Notes: a model not told the origin generated them from the letters alone. A stretch of 64,000 bases of DNA from Telmatactis stephensoni (GCA_029948255.1 JALIZF010001940.1:1791501-1855500); one strand, 5' to 3'. Shown: positions 11,530 to 24,150, numbered from the stretch's first letter. Program-made: numbers and translations.

Positions 11530-14500
11530 TGCTTTAAAACGATATTGGGCATTTTCAACCATTTTGCGTGGGCTATACCCTTATTACTTTAACGATTATA
11601 GGCCATCTTGAATTTGCATTTTTGTCGATTTTAGATCATTTTTCACCATTTTCAATGGGTTATAGCCTTTGCATTTTGTCGATTTTCGACCATTTTTCAC
11701 CATTTTCCATGGGCTATAGCCTTTGCATTTTGTCGATTTTCGACCATTTTTCACCATTTTGCATGCGCTATAGCCTATGCATTTTGTCGATTTTCCACCA
11801 TTTTTCACCATTTTCAGTTTGCTATAGCCTTTGCATTTTGTCGATTTTCGACCATTTTTCACCATTTTGCATGGGCTATAGCATTTGCATTTTGTCGATT
11901 TTAGACCATTTTTCACCATTTTGCATGGGCTATAGCCTTTGCATTTTGTCGATTTTAGACCATTTTTCACCATTTTGCATGGGCTATAGCCTTTGCATTT
12001 TGTCGATTTTGGGGCATTTTTCACCATTTTGCTTAGGCTATAGCCTTTGCATTTTGTCGATTTTCGACCATTTTTCGCCATTTTGCATGGGCTATAGCCT
12101 TTACATTTTGTCGATTTTCGACCATTTTGCACCATTTTGCATGGGTTATAGCTTTTACATTTTGTCGATTTTCGACTATTTTTACACCATTTTACATGGG
12201 CTATAGCCTATGCATTTTGTCGATTTTGGACCATTTTTCACCATTTTACATGGGCTATAGCCTTTGCATTTTGTCGATTTTGGACCATTTTGGATGGGCT
12301 ATAGCCTATTAGCTATGCATTTTGTCGATTTTGGACCATTTTTCACCATTTTGCATGGGCTATAGCCTATGCATTTTGTCGATTTTCCACCATTTTTCAC
12401 CATTTTCAGTTTGCTATAGCCTTTGCATTTTGTCGATTTTCAACCATTTTTCATCATTTTCAATGGGCTATGGCCTTTGCATTTTGTCGATTTTTGACCA
12501 TTTTTCACCATTTTGCATGGGCTATAGCCTTTGCATTTTGTCGATTTTGGACCATTTTTCACCATTTTCAATGGGCTATAGCCTTTGCATTTTGTCGATT
12601 TTCGACCATTTTTCACCATTTTGCATGGGCTATAGCCTTTGCATTTTGTCGATTTTCCACCATTTTTCACCATTTTGCATGGGCTATATAGCCTTTGCAT
12701 TTTGTCGATTTTGGACCATTTTTCACTATTTTGCAATGGGCTATAGCCTTTGCATTTTGTCGATTTTCCACCATTTTTCACCATTTTCAATGGGCTATAA
12801 CCTTTACATTTTGTCGATTTTCGACCATTTTTCACCATTTTCAATGGGCTATAGCCTATGCATTTTGTCGATTTTGGGCCATTTTTCACCATTTTCAATG
12901 GGCTATAGCCTTTGCATTTTGTCGATTTTCGACCATTTTTCACCATTTTCAATGGGCTATAGCCTTTGCATTTTGTCGATTTTGGACCATTTTTCACCAT
13001 TTTGCATGGGCTATAGCCTTTGCATTTTGTCGATTTTCGACCATTTTTCACCATTTTACATGGGCTATAGCCTTTGCATTTTGTCGATTTTCGACCATTT
13101 TTCACCATTTTCAATGGACTATAGCCTTTGCATTTTGTCGATTTTGACCATTTTTCACCATTTTCAATGGGCTATAGCCTTTGCATTTTGTCGATTTTCG
13201 ACCATTTTTCACCATTTTGCATGGGTTATAGCTTTTGCATTTTGTCGATTTTCGACCATTTTTCACCATTTTCAATGGGCTATAGCCTTTGCATTTTGTC
13301 GATTTTCGACCATTTTTCACCATTTTCAATGGGCTATAGCCTTGGCATTTTGTCGATTTTGACCATTTTTCACCATTTGCAATGGGCTATAGCCTTTGCA
13401 TTTTGTCGATTTTCGACCATTTTTCACCATTTTGCATGGGCTATAGCCTATGCATTTTGTCGATTTTCGACCATTTTTCACCATTTTCAATGGCATATAG
13501 CCTTTGCATTTTGTCGATTTTCCACCATTTTTCACCATTTTGCATGGGCTATAGCCTTTGCATTTTGTCGATTTTCGACCATTTTGCACCATTTTCAATG
13601 GGCTATAGCCTTTGCATTTTGTCGATTTTCCACCATTTTTCACCATTTTCAATGGGCTATAGCCTTTGCATTTTGTCGATTTTCGACCATTTTTCACCAT
13701 TTTGCATGGGCTATATAGCCTTTGCATTTTGTCGATTTTGGACCATTTTTCACTATTTTGCATGAGCTATAGCCTTTGCATTTTGTCGACTTTCAACCAT
13801 TTTTCACCATTTTGCATGGGCTATAGCCTTTGCATTCTGTCGATTTTGAGCCATTTTTCACCATTTTCAATGGGCTATAGCCTTTGCATTTTGTCGATTT
13901 TGGGCCATTTTTCACCATTTTGCATGGGTTATAGCCTATGCATTTTGTCGATTTTGGACCATTTTTCACTATTTTGCATGAGCTATAGCCTTTGCATTTT
14001 GTCGATTTTCAACCATTTTTCACCATTTTGCATGGGCTATAGCCTTTGCATTTTGTCGATTTTCGACCATTTTTCACCATTTTGCATGGGTTATAGCCTT
14101 TGCATTTTGCCGATTTTACACCATTTTTCACCATTTTGCATGGGTTATAGCCTTTGCATTTTGTCGATTTTCGACCATTTTTCACCATTTTCAATGGCCT
14201 ATAGCCTTTGCATTTTGTCGATTTTGGACCATTTTTCACCATTTTCAATGGGCTATAGCCTTTGCATTTTGTCGATTTTCGACCATTTTTCACCATTTTG
14301 CATGGGTTATAGCTTTTGCATTTTGTCGATTTTCGACCATTTTTCACCATTTTCAATGGGCTATAGCCTTTGCATTTTGTCGATTTTCCACCATTTTTCA
14401 CCATTTTCAATGGGCTATAGCCTTGGCATTTTGTCGATTTTGACCATTTTTCACCATTTGCAATGGGCTATAGCCTTTGCATTTTGTCGATTTTCGACCA

Positions 14501-16021
14501 TTTTTCACCATTTTGCATGGGCTATAGCCTTTGCATTTTGTCGATTTTCGACCATTTTTCACCATTTTCAATGGCATATAGCCTTTGCATTTTGTCGATT
14601 TTCCACCATTTTTCACCATTTTGCATGGGCTATAGCCTTTGCATTTTGTCGATTTTCGACCATTTTGCACCATTTTCAATGGGCTATAGCCTTTGCATTT
14701 TGTCGATTTTCGACCATTTTTCACCATTTTCAATGGGCTATAGCCTTTGCATTTTGTCGATTTTCGACCATTTTTCACCATTTTCAATGGGCTATAGCCT
14801 TTGCATTTTGTCGATTTTCGACCATTTTTCACCATTTTGCATGGGCTATAGCCTTTGCATTTTGTCGATTTTCGACCATTTTTCACCATTTTGCATGGCT
14901 ATAGCCTTTGCATTTTGTCGATTTTGGGCCATTTTTCACCATTTTGCATGGGCTATAGCCTTTGCATTTTGTCGATTTTCGACCATTTTTCACCATTTTC
15001 AATGGGCTATAGCCTTTGCATTTTGTCGATTTTCGACCATTTTTCACCATTTTGCAATGGGCTATAGCCTTTGCATTTTGTCGATTTTCGACCATTTTTC
15101 ACCATTTTGCATGGGCTATAGCCTTTGCATTTTGTCGATTTTCGACCATTTTTCACCATTTTGCATGGGCTATAGCCTTTGCATTTTGTCGATTTTCGAC
15201 CATTTTTCACCATTTTGCATGGGCTATAGCCTTTGCATTTTGTCGATTTTGGGCCATTTTTCACCATTTTCAATGGGCTATAGCCTTTGCATTTTGTCGA
15301 TTTTCGACCATTTTTCACCATTTTGCATGGGCTATAGCCTTTGCATTTTGTCGATTTTGGACCATTTTTCACCATTTTGCATGGGCTATAGCCTTTGCAT
15401 TTTGTCGATGTTTGACCATTTTTCACCATTTTGCATGGGCTTTAGCCTTTGCATTTTGTCGATTTTGGGCCATTTTTCACCATTTTGCATGGGCTATAGC
15501 CTTTGCATTTTGTCGATTTTCGACCATTTTTTACCATTTTGCATGGGCTATAACCTTTGCATTTTGTCGATTTTGGGGCATTTTTCACCATTTTGCTTGG
15601 GCTATATCCTATGCATTTTGTCGATTTTCGACCATTTTTCACCATTTTGCGCTTTGCATGGGCTATGGGCTATGGCCTTTGCATTATATTTTTTCGTTTT
15701 CGAGCCATTTTTCACCATTTTGCATGGGCTATAGCCTTTGCATTTTGTCGATTTTGGATCATTTTTCACCATTTTGTATGGGCTATGGCCTTTGCATTAT
15801 ATTTTGTCGTTTTCGGGCCATTTTTCACCATTTTCAATGGGCTATAGCCTATGCATTTTGTCGATTTTCGACCATTTTTGACCATTTTCAATGGGCTATA
15901 GCCTTTACATTTTGTCGATATTCGACCATTTTTCCTGACCATTATCAATGGGCTATAGCCTTTGCATTTTGTCGATTTTGGGCCATTTTTCTCCATTTTG
16001 CATGGGCTATAGCCTTTGCAA
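11530..16021. repeat. 54-bp satellite array, about 80 copies
   Basis: The monomer, starting at GCATTTTGTCGATTTTCGAC, continues with CATTTTTCACCATTTT, then GCATGGGCTATAGCCTTT. It is 54 bp in most units, with occasional 52-56-bp units. Variation is concentrated at three places: GCAT/CAAT before GGG, the CGAC/GGAC/CCAC word, and the codon before GCATTTT. Because 54 is divisible by 3, frames stay open for hundreds of codons on both strands (18-residue period). These are not genes. Confidence 0.97.
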
Positions 16022-16224
16022 AATGTCTTAAAATTGTCCGAAAGGAAACACTTTGTCCAATGAAAATGGTCAATTACTTTAATATGAGAGTAAAAGTAAA
16101 AGAATATTTTAAGTATTTGTGCCAAAATTCCTAAAAATAAATTGTACTTTAATGTATAATTTTTATAAACTCTCGTAATTGCAATCAATTTAATTTTGTG
16201 TTTAGAGGATTTGCTTCAACTCCA

Positions 16225-16292
16225 TATACCCCACTGGGCGTTGCTCCCAGACCTCTTGGCCGTGACCAAGCGTGCTCTTCTACACTATAGAG
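16225..16292 (-). ncRNA. tRNA-like Pol III promoter segment, right arm
   Basis: Inverted counterpart of the left-arm segment. It has the same anticodon-like CTTGG/CCAAG stem and a T-arm-like hairpin altered at one position (CTGGGAGCAACGCCCAG), so any pairing is degraded. Confidence 0.4.
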
Positions 16293-16400
16293 TTAGTGTT
16301 GGTGTTGAAGCATCGAAAATCATGTCAAAATAGGAAATCAAAACAAGTAAACTAGACTTCAGCAAAGAGAAATGTGAAAAATAAATGTCTTGAAAATTAT

Positions 16401-19130
16401 AAAGGTACTTTGAATACGGTTGCTAAACTCATAAGAAAAAATGTTCTCCCTTATCAAGATTTGATATACAAAATGGGGTTGTCACATTCCCCTTTTTGCA
16501 TTACACTTGTTCAGTTGATTTTCGTAGAGTTGTCTAGCCCAGGATGGAATTAATGTGGAAAACATGCACATCTCTATGTGTAAAGTTTGAAGAAATTCGT
16601 AATTATAAGAATTTGAATTTCCTTTTGTTTATTTCGACAGATCCTTAGACGCCTTGAGAATGAAAAAGCCTCTATGCAGACAATGCAATCAGTGCATCAG
16701 TTTTGAATGTTTCAAATAAAGTAGAATTGCTATTGAAATTTCAGATCATTGTGCTAACTCATAATAAAACTTACTTCTTACCATCCATTCATCATGCTTG
16801 ATCTGTCTACCCATACATGCATCTTTTCTTTTGATTATTCGTTCGACCGTTTATTGCATTCAATTTTTCCATCCATCTTTTTTCATCAGATTCATCGTTG
16901 TATTTGAACTTATGTTGTCTTTATCCGTTTAGTATGAACTTTATTCGTTTGAATTTATCCGTCTAGTATGAACTTGCGTCTATAAACATCTGTTTTCTGT
17001 TCATAGTTCTTACGCATCCATAAATACAACGGATACAGCTCATTCACCTATCCATGCACGTCGTTCATCAACTCTTTCGGGCATCGTTTTTCTCTGATTC
17101 ATCAATCTCAATTGTCTGCCTATCCATCTAAGAACGACTTTCGATGCATCATCACTTACCACGAACTGTTTGATTTGCGTTCTTTACTTTGTAAACTTTA
17201 AACTTGGTATGAATTTGCCGCTTGTAAATTTAACCCACTTTAACAGAAACAGTTTGCTCGAAATAATAGTACGTCACAGAATTGATTATGACGTCATTAC
17301 TGAATGAAGGATCGCACGCGCTTTGCAGCCACGCCTTTTGACGTGCATCGTCCGGGGACTGGACAGAAAACATATCTACCTTGCGCGAAAACTGACTGCG
17401 CGGTTACCAATTTTCAAACTTTTCGCGGTTTTTAGCCCTTTTTGAAGTCTTTAAAGCGGCCAAAATCGCTCAAAACTTAATTTAGCTGAAACCTTACTGA
17501 AATAATCTCAAAGAGCCAATGGTTAATGTGTTTCCGCAAAATTTCTATGAGAAGTATTAGATTTTAATGAATCATTAGAGGTGCCATCTACTCAAGTTCT
17601 GGTTTTGCTCCATACATTTCTTTATATTTAGTTTCTCAAAATTTTTTATTCCTTTCAGTCTTTGTCTGAATAAAGAAATTTTCTTACATTGTTTGTGCTT
17701 AAGATTGATTTTCCAGCCCGTTTTCTCCAGAGAAAAATTACGTTGAGATATTTCGATCACAAAATACATAAAGCAATGTATAGGGCAATGTATAGTGTTT
17801 GGGTTGAGTGAATGACGTCACTGACACCTAATACAATACAATACAATACAATACAATACGTTTATTAGTAATTCCCAAAAGGGATTTTCAATACTAATTT
17901 ACAAAAATGGGTATATATATATAAATTCTAATGAGAATACATTGTATGGTAAGAAATAAGTAATTTATCAAAGATATATGGACTATTAGGATTAAAACAC
18001 CTCTAAAGATTCATAAAAATATAGTACTTCCCTTCGGAATATCAAGAAAAGATTTTAACTAGTGAGCATTGGACTCTTGAATTGAAGAATCATTTAACCA
18101 AATTTCTGGTTTCAAATTTCAAAATGCAAATGTGATGACGTAAAAGGAGGCAACACCACCAGCTTCTCATGGCTTTTACAAAAAGAGGTCTTCAATTCGA
18201 GAACTAGATTTTTCACTAAACAACAGGCTTTACCCGTGAAAATAATTTCCAAATGAATAAATGAGATTATTTTAAGCAGTCACCTTGTTTTTGCATAATA
18301 AATGATGACTACTTATACAGCATTAGTGATTAAAGCTGAACAAACGAACGTCACTTATATCATGAAGCTTCTTTTCAACTTGTTTATCAGTTCTCAACGA
18401 TCTCCAAAAATAAGATATCATTAATTGATTAAACGTTGCCTGGCTGTTCAGTCGAAGACCCGCCTAAAAATTCTATTTAGTAGTGTTGGACCTCCCTCTG
18501 TATGGAGGGCAGATCTTTAAGCTCTGTTACTGACATCTCCAAAAATAGAGTAGATTTCGTATGACCGAGTATGACTGTGAAAACGGGAATTTCGAATGTT
18601 TTTATAGACAACACGGCACTGACACGGTCACGGCACGGCACGGTCCGTTTTACAACGACAATCAGTCTACTAAAATTCGAAACTGACTTAAAAATACCAA
18701 TTTAAATGAAAAAAGGTATTGAAGATTCACTTCACGAGGTTATTCAACGTTGGTGATCTTCAGTGTGGAAATGGCTTCAAACTTCGTTGACTTATTCAAT
18801 AATCACAAAGGGACATTTTTTTCATATTCAAAAGACACGAATAAAAATCATAAAATAGTTTTGCATCTAAACTGTGTTTATAAATAACGTCATTTACTCA
18901 ACCCTATTGTCTTATAGCCTTATAAGCCAAACTTTCTCAATAAATTCCTTAAAATACAGAATTTTTGGGACAGCAGTACCTTATATTCAGCTTGATTTTT
19001 TTCATAATCATTTTCCAATTTTGACCAATATTCATCCAAGTGACCCTTTAACCTGTGAAACATTTTTGTGTAAACATGTAAAAACACTGAAAAGAAGAAA
19101 AGCGCAATTGTCGTCATAACTTGCTAGAAA
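16401..19130. other. Intergenic, no gene recognised
   Basis: AT-rich. It contains a short (AATAC)n tract at about 17830-17860 and, near 18330-18440, a block related to sequences at 24.7, 39.2 and 40.6 kb, so part of it is dispersed repeat. The 19.13-19.35 kb part is diverged promoter-region DNA of the GPCR family. Confidence 0.5.
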
Positions 19131-19346
19131 ACTCTTCAAGTCACAGTGATCCAGCAGTCTTCGGTCAACTTAACATTTCTATTTTCAATATATTTGTAGT
19201 TTGTAAAAGGATAAAGTACCTTCCACAGATCTTCAAGCAATTAAGTCACTGAACTCCGAAGTCGAACTGAACTCAGTCGAACAGTGCCTTTTGCTTGCAG
19301 AAAGCCAAAGAAGAGTGTCTAAGTCCGAAACTGAACGTGAATCAAA

Positions 19347-20342
19347 ATGAATAATTCCGCGACACAAGGATTGAACAGGTTTCATTACTTGGTCCTATTT
19401 ATGGAAAAAAATATGCACTTCAGAAATTACTTATATTTTCTGGTTGTAATTAATTCTATCAGCTCAGTCTTTGCAGTTGTTTCAAACGTTATGATAATTG
19501 TGGCTTTTGTGAAAACAGCTTCTTTGCGGACGCCTTCGTACATTTTAATTCTTAGCTTGGTATTTTCAGACTTGAGCGTTGGTGCAGTGACGCAGCCGCT
19601 ATATTGTTGTCATTTCATTGCCTGGTTGATGAAGAATTCTTCTTTGTATCAAACCAGCTCGAACATATACCACCGAATGGCCAGCGTTCTAATAAGTGGT
19701 TCACTTCTCACTGTTACCGCCATCACTATCGATCGATTTCTTGCTCTTCACTTCCTTCTGAGGTACCAACAACTTGTCACAACCAAGCGATCTTACACAG
19801 TTGTGATACTAATCTGGGGTGTTAGTTTATCGTGGAGTTTTGTTCTTGCAAACGAGATAACTTGGTTATCAATCGTCGATGTAGTATTTACACTGATGAT
19901 CGTTTTCCTCGACATTTTTCTGATGCTGAAAATTTCTCGAGCAATTCGACACCACGCAGCACAGATCCAAGCTACCCAACAACAACCACTAACAACCAAC
20001 CATGAACATGCAGAGATACAAGAAATCTGCCCAAACCATGTACTACATCATGGGTGTATTTCTAGTTTGTTTTCTGCCTGGTTTGATCTTCTTCCTCTAT
20101 GGATGACGGGCTCAAGGCGTCAGGGATAAATATGGGTAATAGAGAGGCTTTATGTAGTACAACTAACTGCATACACTTGTTCTGGTGAACAGTGCGTTGA
20201 ATCCATGTATTTATTGTTGGAGAATAGAAGAAATACGTAACGCTTTGGTACAACTTAGTACGGAGACGAGAACATAGAAATGAAGAGCTATTGTCTACAT
20301 CGTACGACTGACCAAACCAAACGTGTAGAAACTTCACTGTAA
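19347..20342 (+). pseudogene. GPCR family copy A, frameshifted
   Basis: Starts MNNSATQGLNRFHYL and follows the family through TM5 (MLKISRAIRHH). The frame is lost at about 19985, in the Gln/Thr-rich loop before the conserved NMQRYKK segment, where the copy differs by an indel from the intact paralogues at 27.2 and 44.9 kb. A second indel near 20098 breaks the TM6-TM7 junction. DNA matching TM6, TM7 (NPCIYCWRI-like) and the VETSL tail continues to the TAA at 20340-20342. The initiating frame gives 260 residues and no TM6/TM7. It is a pseudogene unless both indels are assembly errors. Confidence 0.8.
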
Positions 20343-20350
20343 GCTATAAT

Positions 20351-20655
20351 GCTCCGAGTGACACGGGCGAAAAATTCACTGCGCATGATCGAAAGTTCGG
20401 CGGAAATTCGTGGACGCGTTCGTGCTGTCGTTCGTGTTTACAAATAAAAAGTACCAGTCGATTCAACTGCTGTTGTATTATGCGAATTTCTCGGGTAGTC
20501 ATTTGAACAGGGAAAGAGAACAACTAAAGCAATCTTTTAGGAAAAGATAAGTACTAACTTTTAACGGACAGCCTTAACTTTCAAGATTTACTAAACCTCC
20601 AATCGTTTAAAATTCCGAGTATGCGCAATGCGTTTTTCACCCGTGTCGCTCCGAA
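20351..20655. mobile_element. hAT-like MITE in the 3' region of GPCR copy A
   Basis: The element at about 20359-20647 begins TGACACGGGCGAAAAATTC and ends in the inverted counterpart GCGTTTTTCACCCGTGTC. It is flanked by GCTCCGAG (20351-20358) and GCTCCGAA (20648-20655), an 8-bp target duplication with one change. The paralogues at 45.9 and 48.0 kb keep the empty site (GCTCCGAGTA). A related copy is at 51.2-51.5 kb. Confidence 0.85.
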
Positions 20656-20826
20656 CAAGAACTAGGCACCTGATAGTAATTAAGCAGTGGGCAAGTGTCG
20701 GAAAGGTGCTAATTATGACATCATTTAAACCGTTTATCTCTATCTTTCAGTTGGTTGAAACATGTAAATCTATCATAACTTTAAAATTTAGCGCAATCAG
20801 TTGATAGTGAAGCAAACAGGCCGGAA

Positions 20827-21418
20827 GATGTAGAACTTTCGAAACCAAGAGATCTGAGAAACACTTGCCTACGCCTCGTGTTCTTAAGCTTGCTTTTCTC
20901 TGTGCTCTACATCTCCATCGTGTTTATTTCACAGCCAAGAGACATGCTCGTGCATTCTGTATTACTTAAATACAAAATATGTCCATAGCCAACTGAAATT
21001 AGTTCTTCAAAGTTGACAGTCACGTTGGATGCATGATCAAACAACAAATTTCCTCTATTCCTCTAAGAAGATGTTCGTTACGACTCCCAGGTAGTTGTAT
21101 GTAAGGTGACTAAGAGGAAAAAATAAATGTGAAAAACAAACGTGGTCTTGGTGTAGGAGAGAACAAGCTGGGAAGTATTTTGAACTCACTAAGGCTATGT
21201 ACCGTTGAAATGTACCGTTGAAAAAAAATATCAATTTGATGGTGGAACAATCACTCTGAATGAAAGATGTAGAGCACCCGACAAGTAAGACTTGGCTTCT
21301 TGTCGTGTTCCTAAGCTGCTTTTCTTGGGCTATACTATGCTTATATCACAGCACAGAGACATCTCCGCGCGTGTTCTTATATTGCTTAAATACAAAATAT
21401 GTTAAAGTCATTTATTGA
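20827..21418 (+). repeat. Diverged direct duplication of an exon-like segment with a hydrophobic stretch
   Basis: Segments 20827-20988 and 21258-21410 are diverged direct copies, both ending at AAATACAAAATATGT. In the matching frame each encodes a short acidic start (EDVEL.. or KDVEH..), then a hydrophobic run (LRLVFLSLLFSVLYISIVF or WLLVVFLSCFSWAILCL). The second has an ATG at 21260 and stops at 21416-21418 (52 codons); the first has no ATG in frame. They look like remnants of the first exon of a type II membrane protein, but I cannot name a family and transcription is unproven. Confidence 0.35.
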
Positions 21419-21429
21419 TAATAGAAATC

Positions 21430-22385
21430 GCCGTTAAGTCGTGAGATCGAGACTTCAAGGACAACTTGGGTGAAAATCGGGTAAAATCGGAATGAGTTTG
21501 TTTACTTGTTGTTTGTTTACCAGTGAGAATTTCTCGGCAATAATTCACTTAAAATGCAGAATTTTAGAGAGAGTAGGATAGGAGCTGGTCAGACAAGGAA
21601 CTTGGACGTATTTGAAAACCAGAAGGAATTTGAAAAGAGGAAACCTGTGAAACTTGAGAGGATACTTGAAAGATATGAATTAGGCCGGTTTGCAGAGAAG
21701 AGGGAATTTGTGACACTTGAGAATTAAAGGTACTTGAAAGGTTTAAAAGTACTTAGGAAGAAGCTCAAGGAGTTCAAGGGGAACTTGTGAAACTTGTGGA
21801 CTTTGATTAAACTTGCTTGATGCTATCTCTAGGGCTTAAATAATCACCAAGCAAAATTCAATGGAGGCGCTTCCGAATTATTAAATATTTTGGCATCTGG
21901 AAGTAGATGATACCATCGATCTACTCAACCTCATAGTTCTTTTTACTTTTAAAGCACTAGCACTATATTTATTTCTCGGAAATAATTAACTCACAGTTCA
22001 AAATTTAGGAGGGTAGATCTAAACATTCATTATTAAATATTTTCTACTCAGAATAGTAAGTTTCCAATTTTGACCGATTTTCATGAGAGTCGCTCTTGAA
22101 AGCACTCGAAAGGCTTAGGGAAAAGTCAACATAAAAATATGTCAGAACTGAATTGCAAACTTTTCAGTAGCAATTAATTCATCGTCTTTTTTTAAGACAC
22201 CAACCATTTGTTTTGAAAGAATTGCTTAGAATTTATATTGAAAGAATTATCGTTATATGCACAATCTTCAGCCAATAAAGATATACCTAAGGTGTCACCA
22301 GGACGAAGCAACTTGTCTACTTTTTCATGCGAAGAAAGAAAACAAGGAAGAGTTCAAGTTTTCATAGCTAAAAGGTTTTGCCACT
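21430..22385. other. Intergenic, nothing recognised
   Basis: No gene supported. The last part should include the old promoter of GPCR copy B, but the conserved upstream motif of the other copies is not recognisable here. Confidence 0.45.
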
Positions 22386-23313
22386 ATGAACAATTCTACC
22401 AAAACAGAAAACGAACAGAACTATTTTGACTTCTTGACGCTTATTCTGGAATCAAAACCTCACTTCCGCAACTACCTGTATTTCCTGATTGTCTTCAATG
22501 TTCTCTGCTCGATTCTGGCTACAGTTCTAAACTTTGTGGTCATTGTGACTTTTGTAATTAGACAACTTCCTTGCGAACTCCCTCGTACATTTTGATTCTT
22601 AGCTTGGCCTTCTCTGATTTGGGCGTTGGTGTTATAACGCAGCCGGCTTATTGTTGCCGTTTGATTGCATGGCTGACCAAGAATTTCTTTTTGTATCATA
22701 GTAGCTCTGACATATACAGTTACACGTTTGACGTACTAATTGCTGCTTCGTTTCTGACTGTTACTTTCATCATAGTCGATCGGTTTCTTGCTGTTCGCTT
22801 GCATCTGAGATACAAACAACTTGTCACAACCAAGCGGTCTTGCATAGCTGTTTTAGTCATATGGGTGATAAGTTTATTGTGGTGTTTTGTTATGGAAGCA
22901 AGTAACTATTTGCTACTAATTGTGATTGATTCTTTCACGCTGTTGATCGTTGCTTTTGATATTTATCTGATGCTTAAAATTTCTCGTGCGATTCACAGAC
23001 ACTCGGCTCAGATCCATGTTCAACAGCAATCAACCATAAACATGCAAAGGTACAAAAAATCTGTTAAAACCATGTACTTCATCATGGGCATATTTCTAGT
23101 GTGTTATTTACCAAGCTATATATCATCTTTATATCAGCCGTTAGACAGAAAACAGTGATAGTCCATATGGGAATTATACAGCGGCCTTATGCAGGGCATT
23201 TAGCTTATACACTTGTTATGATGAACAGTTTGTTGAATCCATTGATTTATTGTTGGAGAATAGAAGAAATACACAATGCTTTGCTTCAATTGCTGCACAG
23301 ACATTGGCAATGA
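22386..23313 (+). pseudogene. GPCR family copy B, most diverged and frameshifted
   Basis: Starts MNNSTKTENEQNYFD. TM1 reads SILATVLNFVVIVTFV, then the frame breaks near 22560. It resumes as LRTPSYILILSLAFSDLGVG through TM3 (VDRFLAVRLHLRY), TM4-TM5 and the TM6 start (MGIFLVCYLPS). It breaks again near 23135 and recovers in a third frame as LVMMNSLLNPLIYCWRI. All landmarks of the family survive over three frames, with much more substitution than between the other copies, so this is an older pseudogene. Confidence 0.8.
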
Positions 23314-23613
23314 TATCGCCTACAGGTGTTACCATGGAAATATGACTAAAAGTTAATTGCATGAACTAAAACATAAATCACTCATTGAGTTGAGCATTTT
23401 GAAATTTCTATCTTTTATTGAAGTAAAGGGAAAAAATAAGGGACCGGTTATTATTTATGAAAGGGGGCGGGGGAGAAATCAAAGCCTAAAACGAACACCT
23501 TTTAACGGGTATTAAGTCAAAAATAAATTTAACACTTTCAGGGGTGCGTGGATCAATAATAAAAGTTCTGAGTTGCATGGTTGGTCAAACAGCTACAGCT
23601 GGTTGAGCGCCTA

Positions 23614-23913
23614 GTATATAGTCAATTGAAGAAACGTTGTCGGGTCTAAAAACATAGAACATAGAAGCTGAGACCGATATGGTGCATGGGATGTGAATAA
23701 TTATATTCTGATTTATTCATTTACACCGATAAAAATCGAAGCCAAACGGCCCACAAACGCAGGTCCCGCATTTGTTTTCAGCATTTTGAATCGAAGATAA
23801 AATGTAAATGAATAAATCGAAATATGATTATTCACATCCCAAGCACCATTTCGGTCTCAGCTTCTATGTTCTATGTTTTTGACCTGACAACGTTTCTTCA
23901 ATTGACTATATAC
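23614..23913. mobile_element. 300-bp foldback MITE, TA target site
   Basis: Arms of about 110 bp (from GTATATAGTCAATTGAAGAA to its reverse complement ending GACTATATAC) are close inverted copies around a spacer of about 70 bp. TA dinucleotides flank both ends, as for Tc1/mariner-type elements. No coding capacity. Confidence 0.8.
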
Positions 23914-23929
23914 TATAGGAGATAAAGCG

Positions 23930-24150
23930 TTCCCAACCCGTCTTAGCGGGTTGACCGTGAACCCTCTACAACGGGTTGGGCTGTAGTGAGTTGATGAACA
24001 CGCTACTGCCCAGTATATACTATAAGAAATTATAGGTAGTGGGATGACTGTGAACCCGCTACAACGGGTTGAGCTATAGCGGGTTGAGCTATAGCGGGTT
24101 GAACGCCCATGCAGGTAGTAGGTTGACTGTGAACCCGCTATAATGGGTTG
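23930..24150. repeat. Cluster of AACCCGCTA/TAGCGGGTT short repeats
   Basis: At least ten degenerate copies of a 10-16-bp word alternate in orientation (ACCCGCTACAACGGGTTG, GCTATAGCGGGTTGA), giving many short palindromes. It directly follows the foldback MITE. Confidence 0.7.

Larger units (their letters stand above)
11026..16400. mobile_element. Satellite-bearing element with about 200-bp inverted arms
   Basis: The left arm (about 11026-11225) and right arm (about 16148-16400) are inverted copies. Matching landmarks are GCAATTACGAGAGTTTATAAAA, the tRNA-like block with CGCTTGGTCACGGCCAAGAG, and TATTTTCAAGACATTTA near the outer edges. They enclose a 54-bp satellite array and no transposase. 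The layout fits a non-autonomous transposon whose internal minisatellite has expanded, or alternatively two opposed SINE copies at the array edges. Target duplications were not resolved. Confidence 0.65.

Noticed and set aside
11530..16021. CRISPR array
   Set aside because: Units are directly tandem with no unique spacers, and the genome is eukaryotic.
11568..16134. Many long ORFs of 60-423 codons on both strands
   Set aside because: The 54-bp satellite is divisible by three and lacks stops, so open frames arise on both strands without any coding signature.
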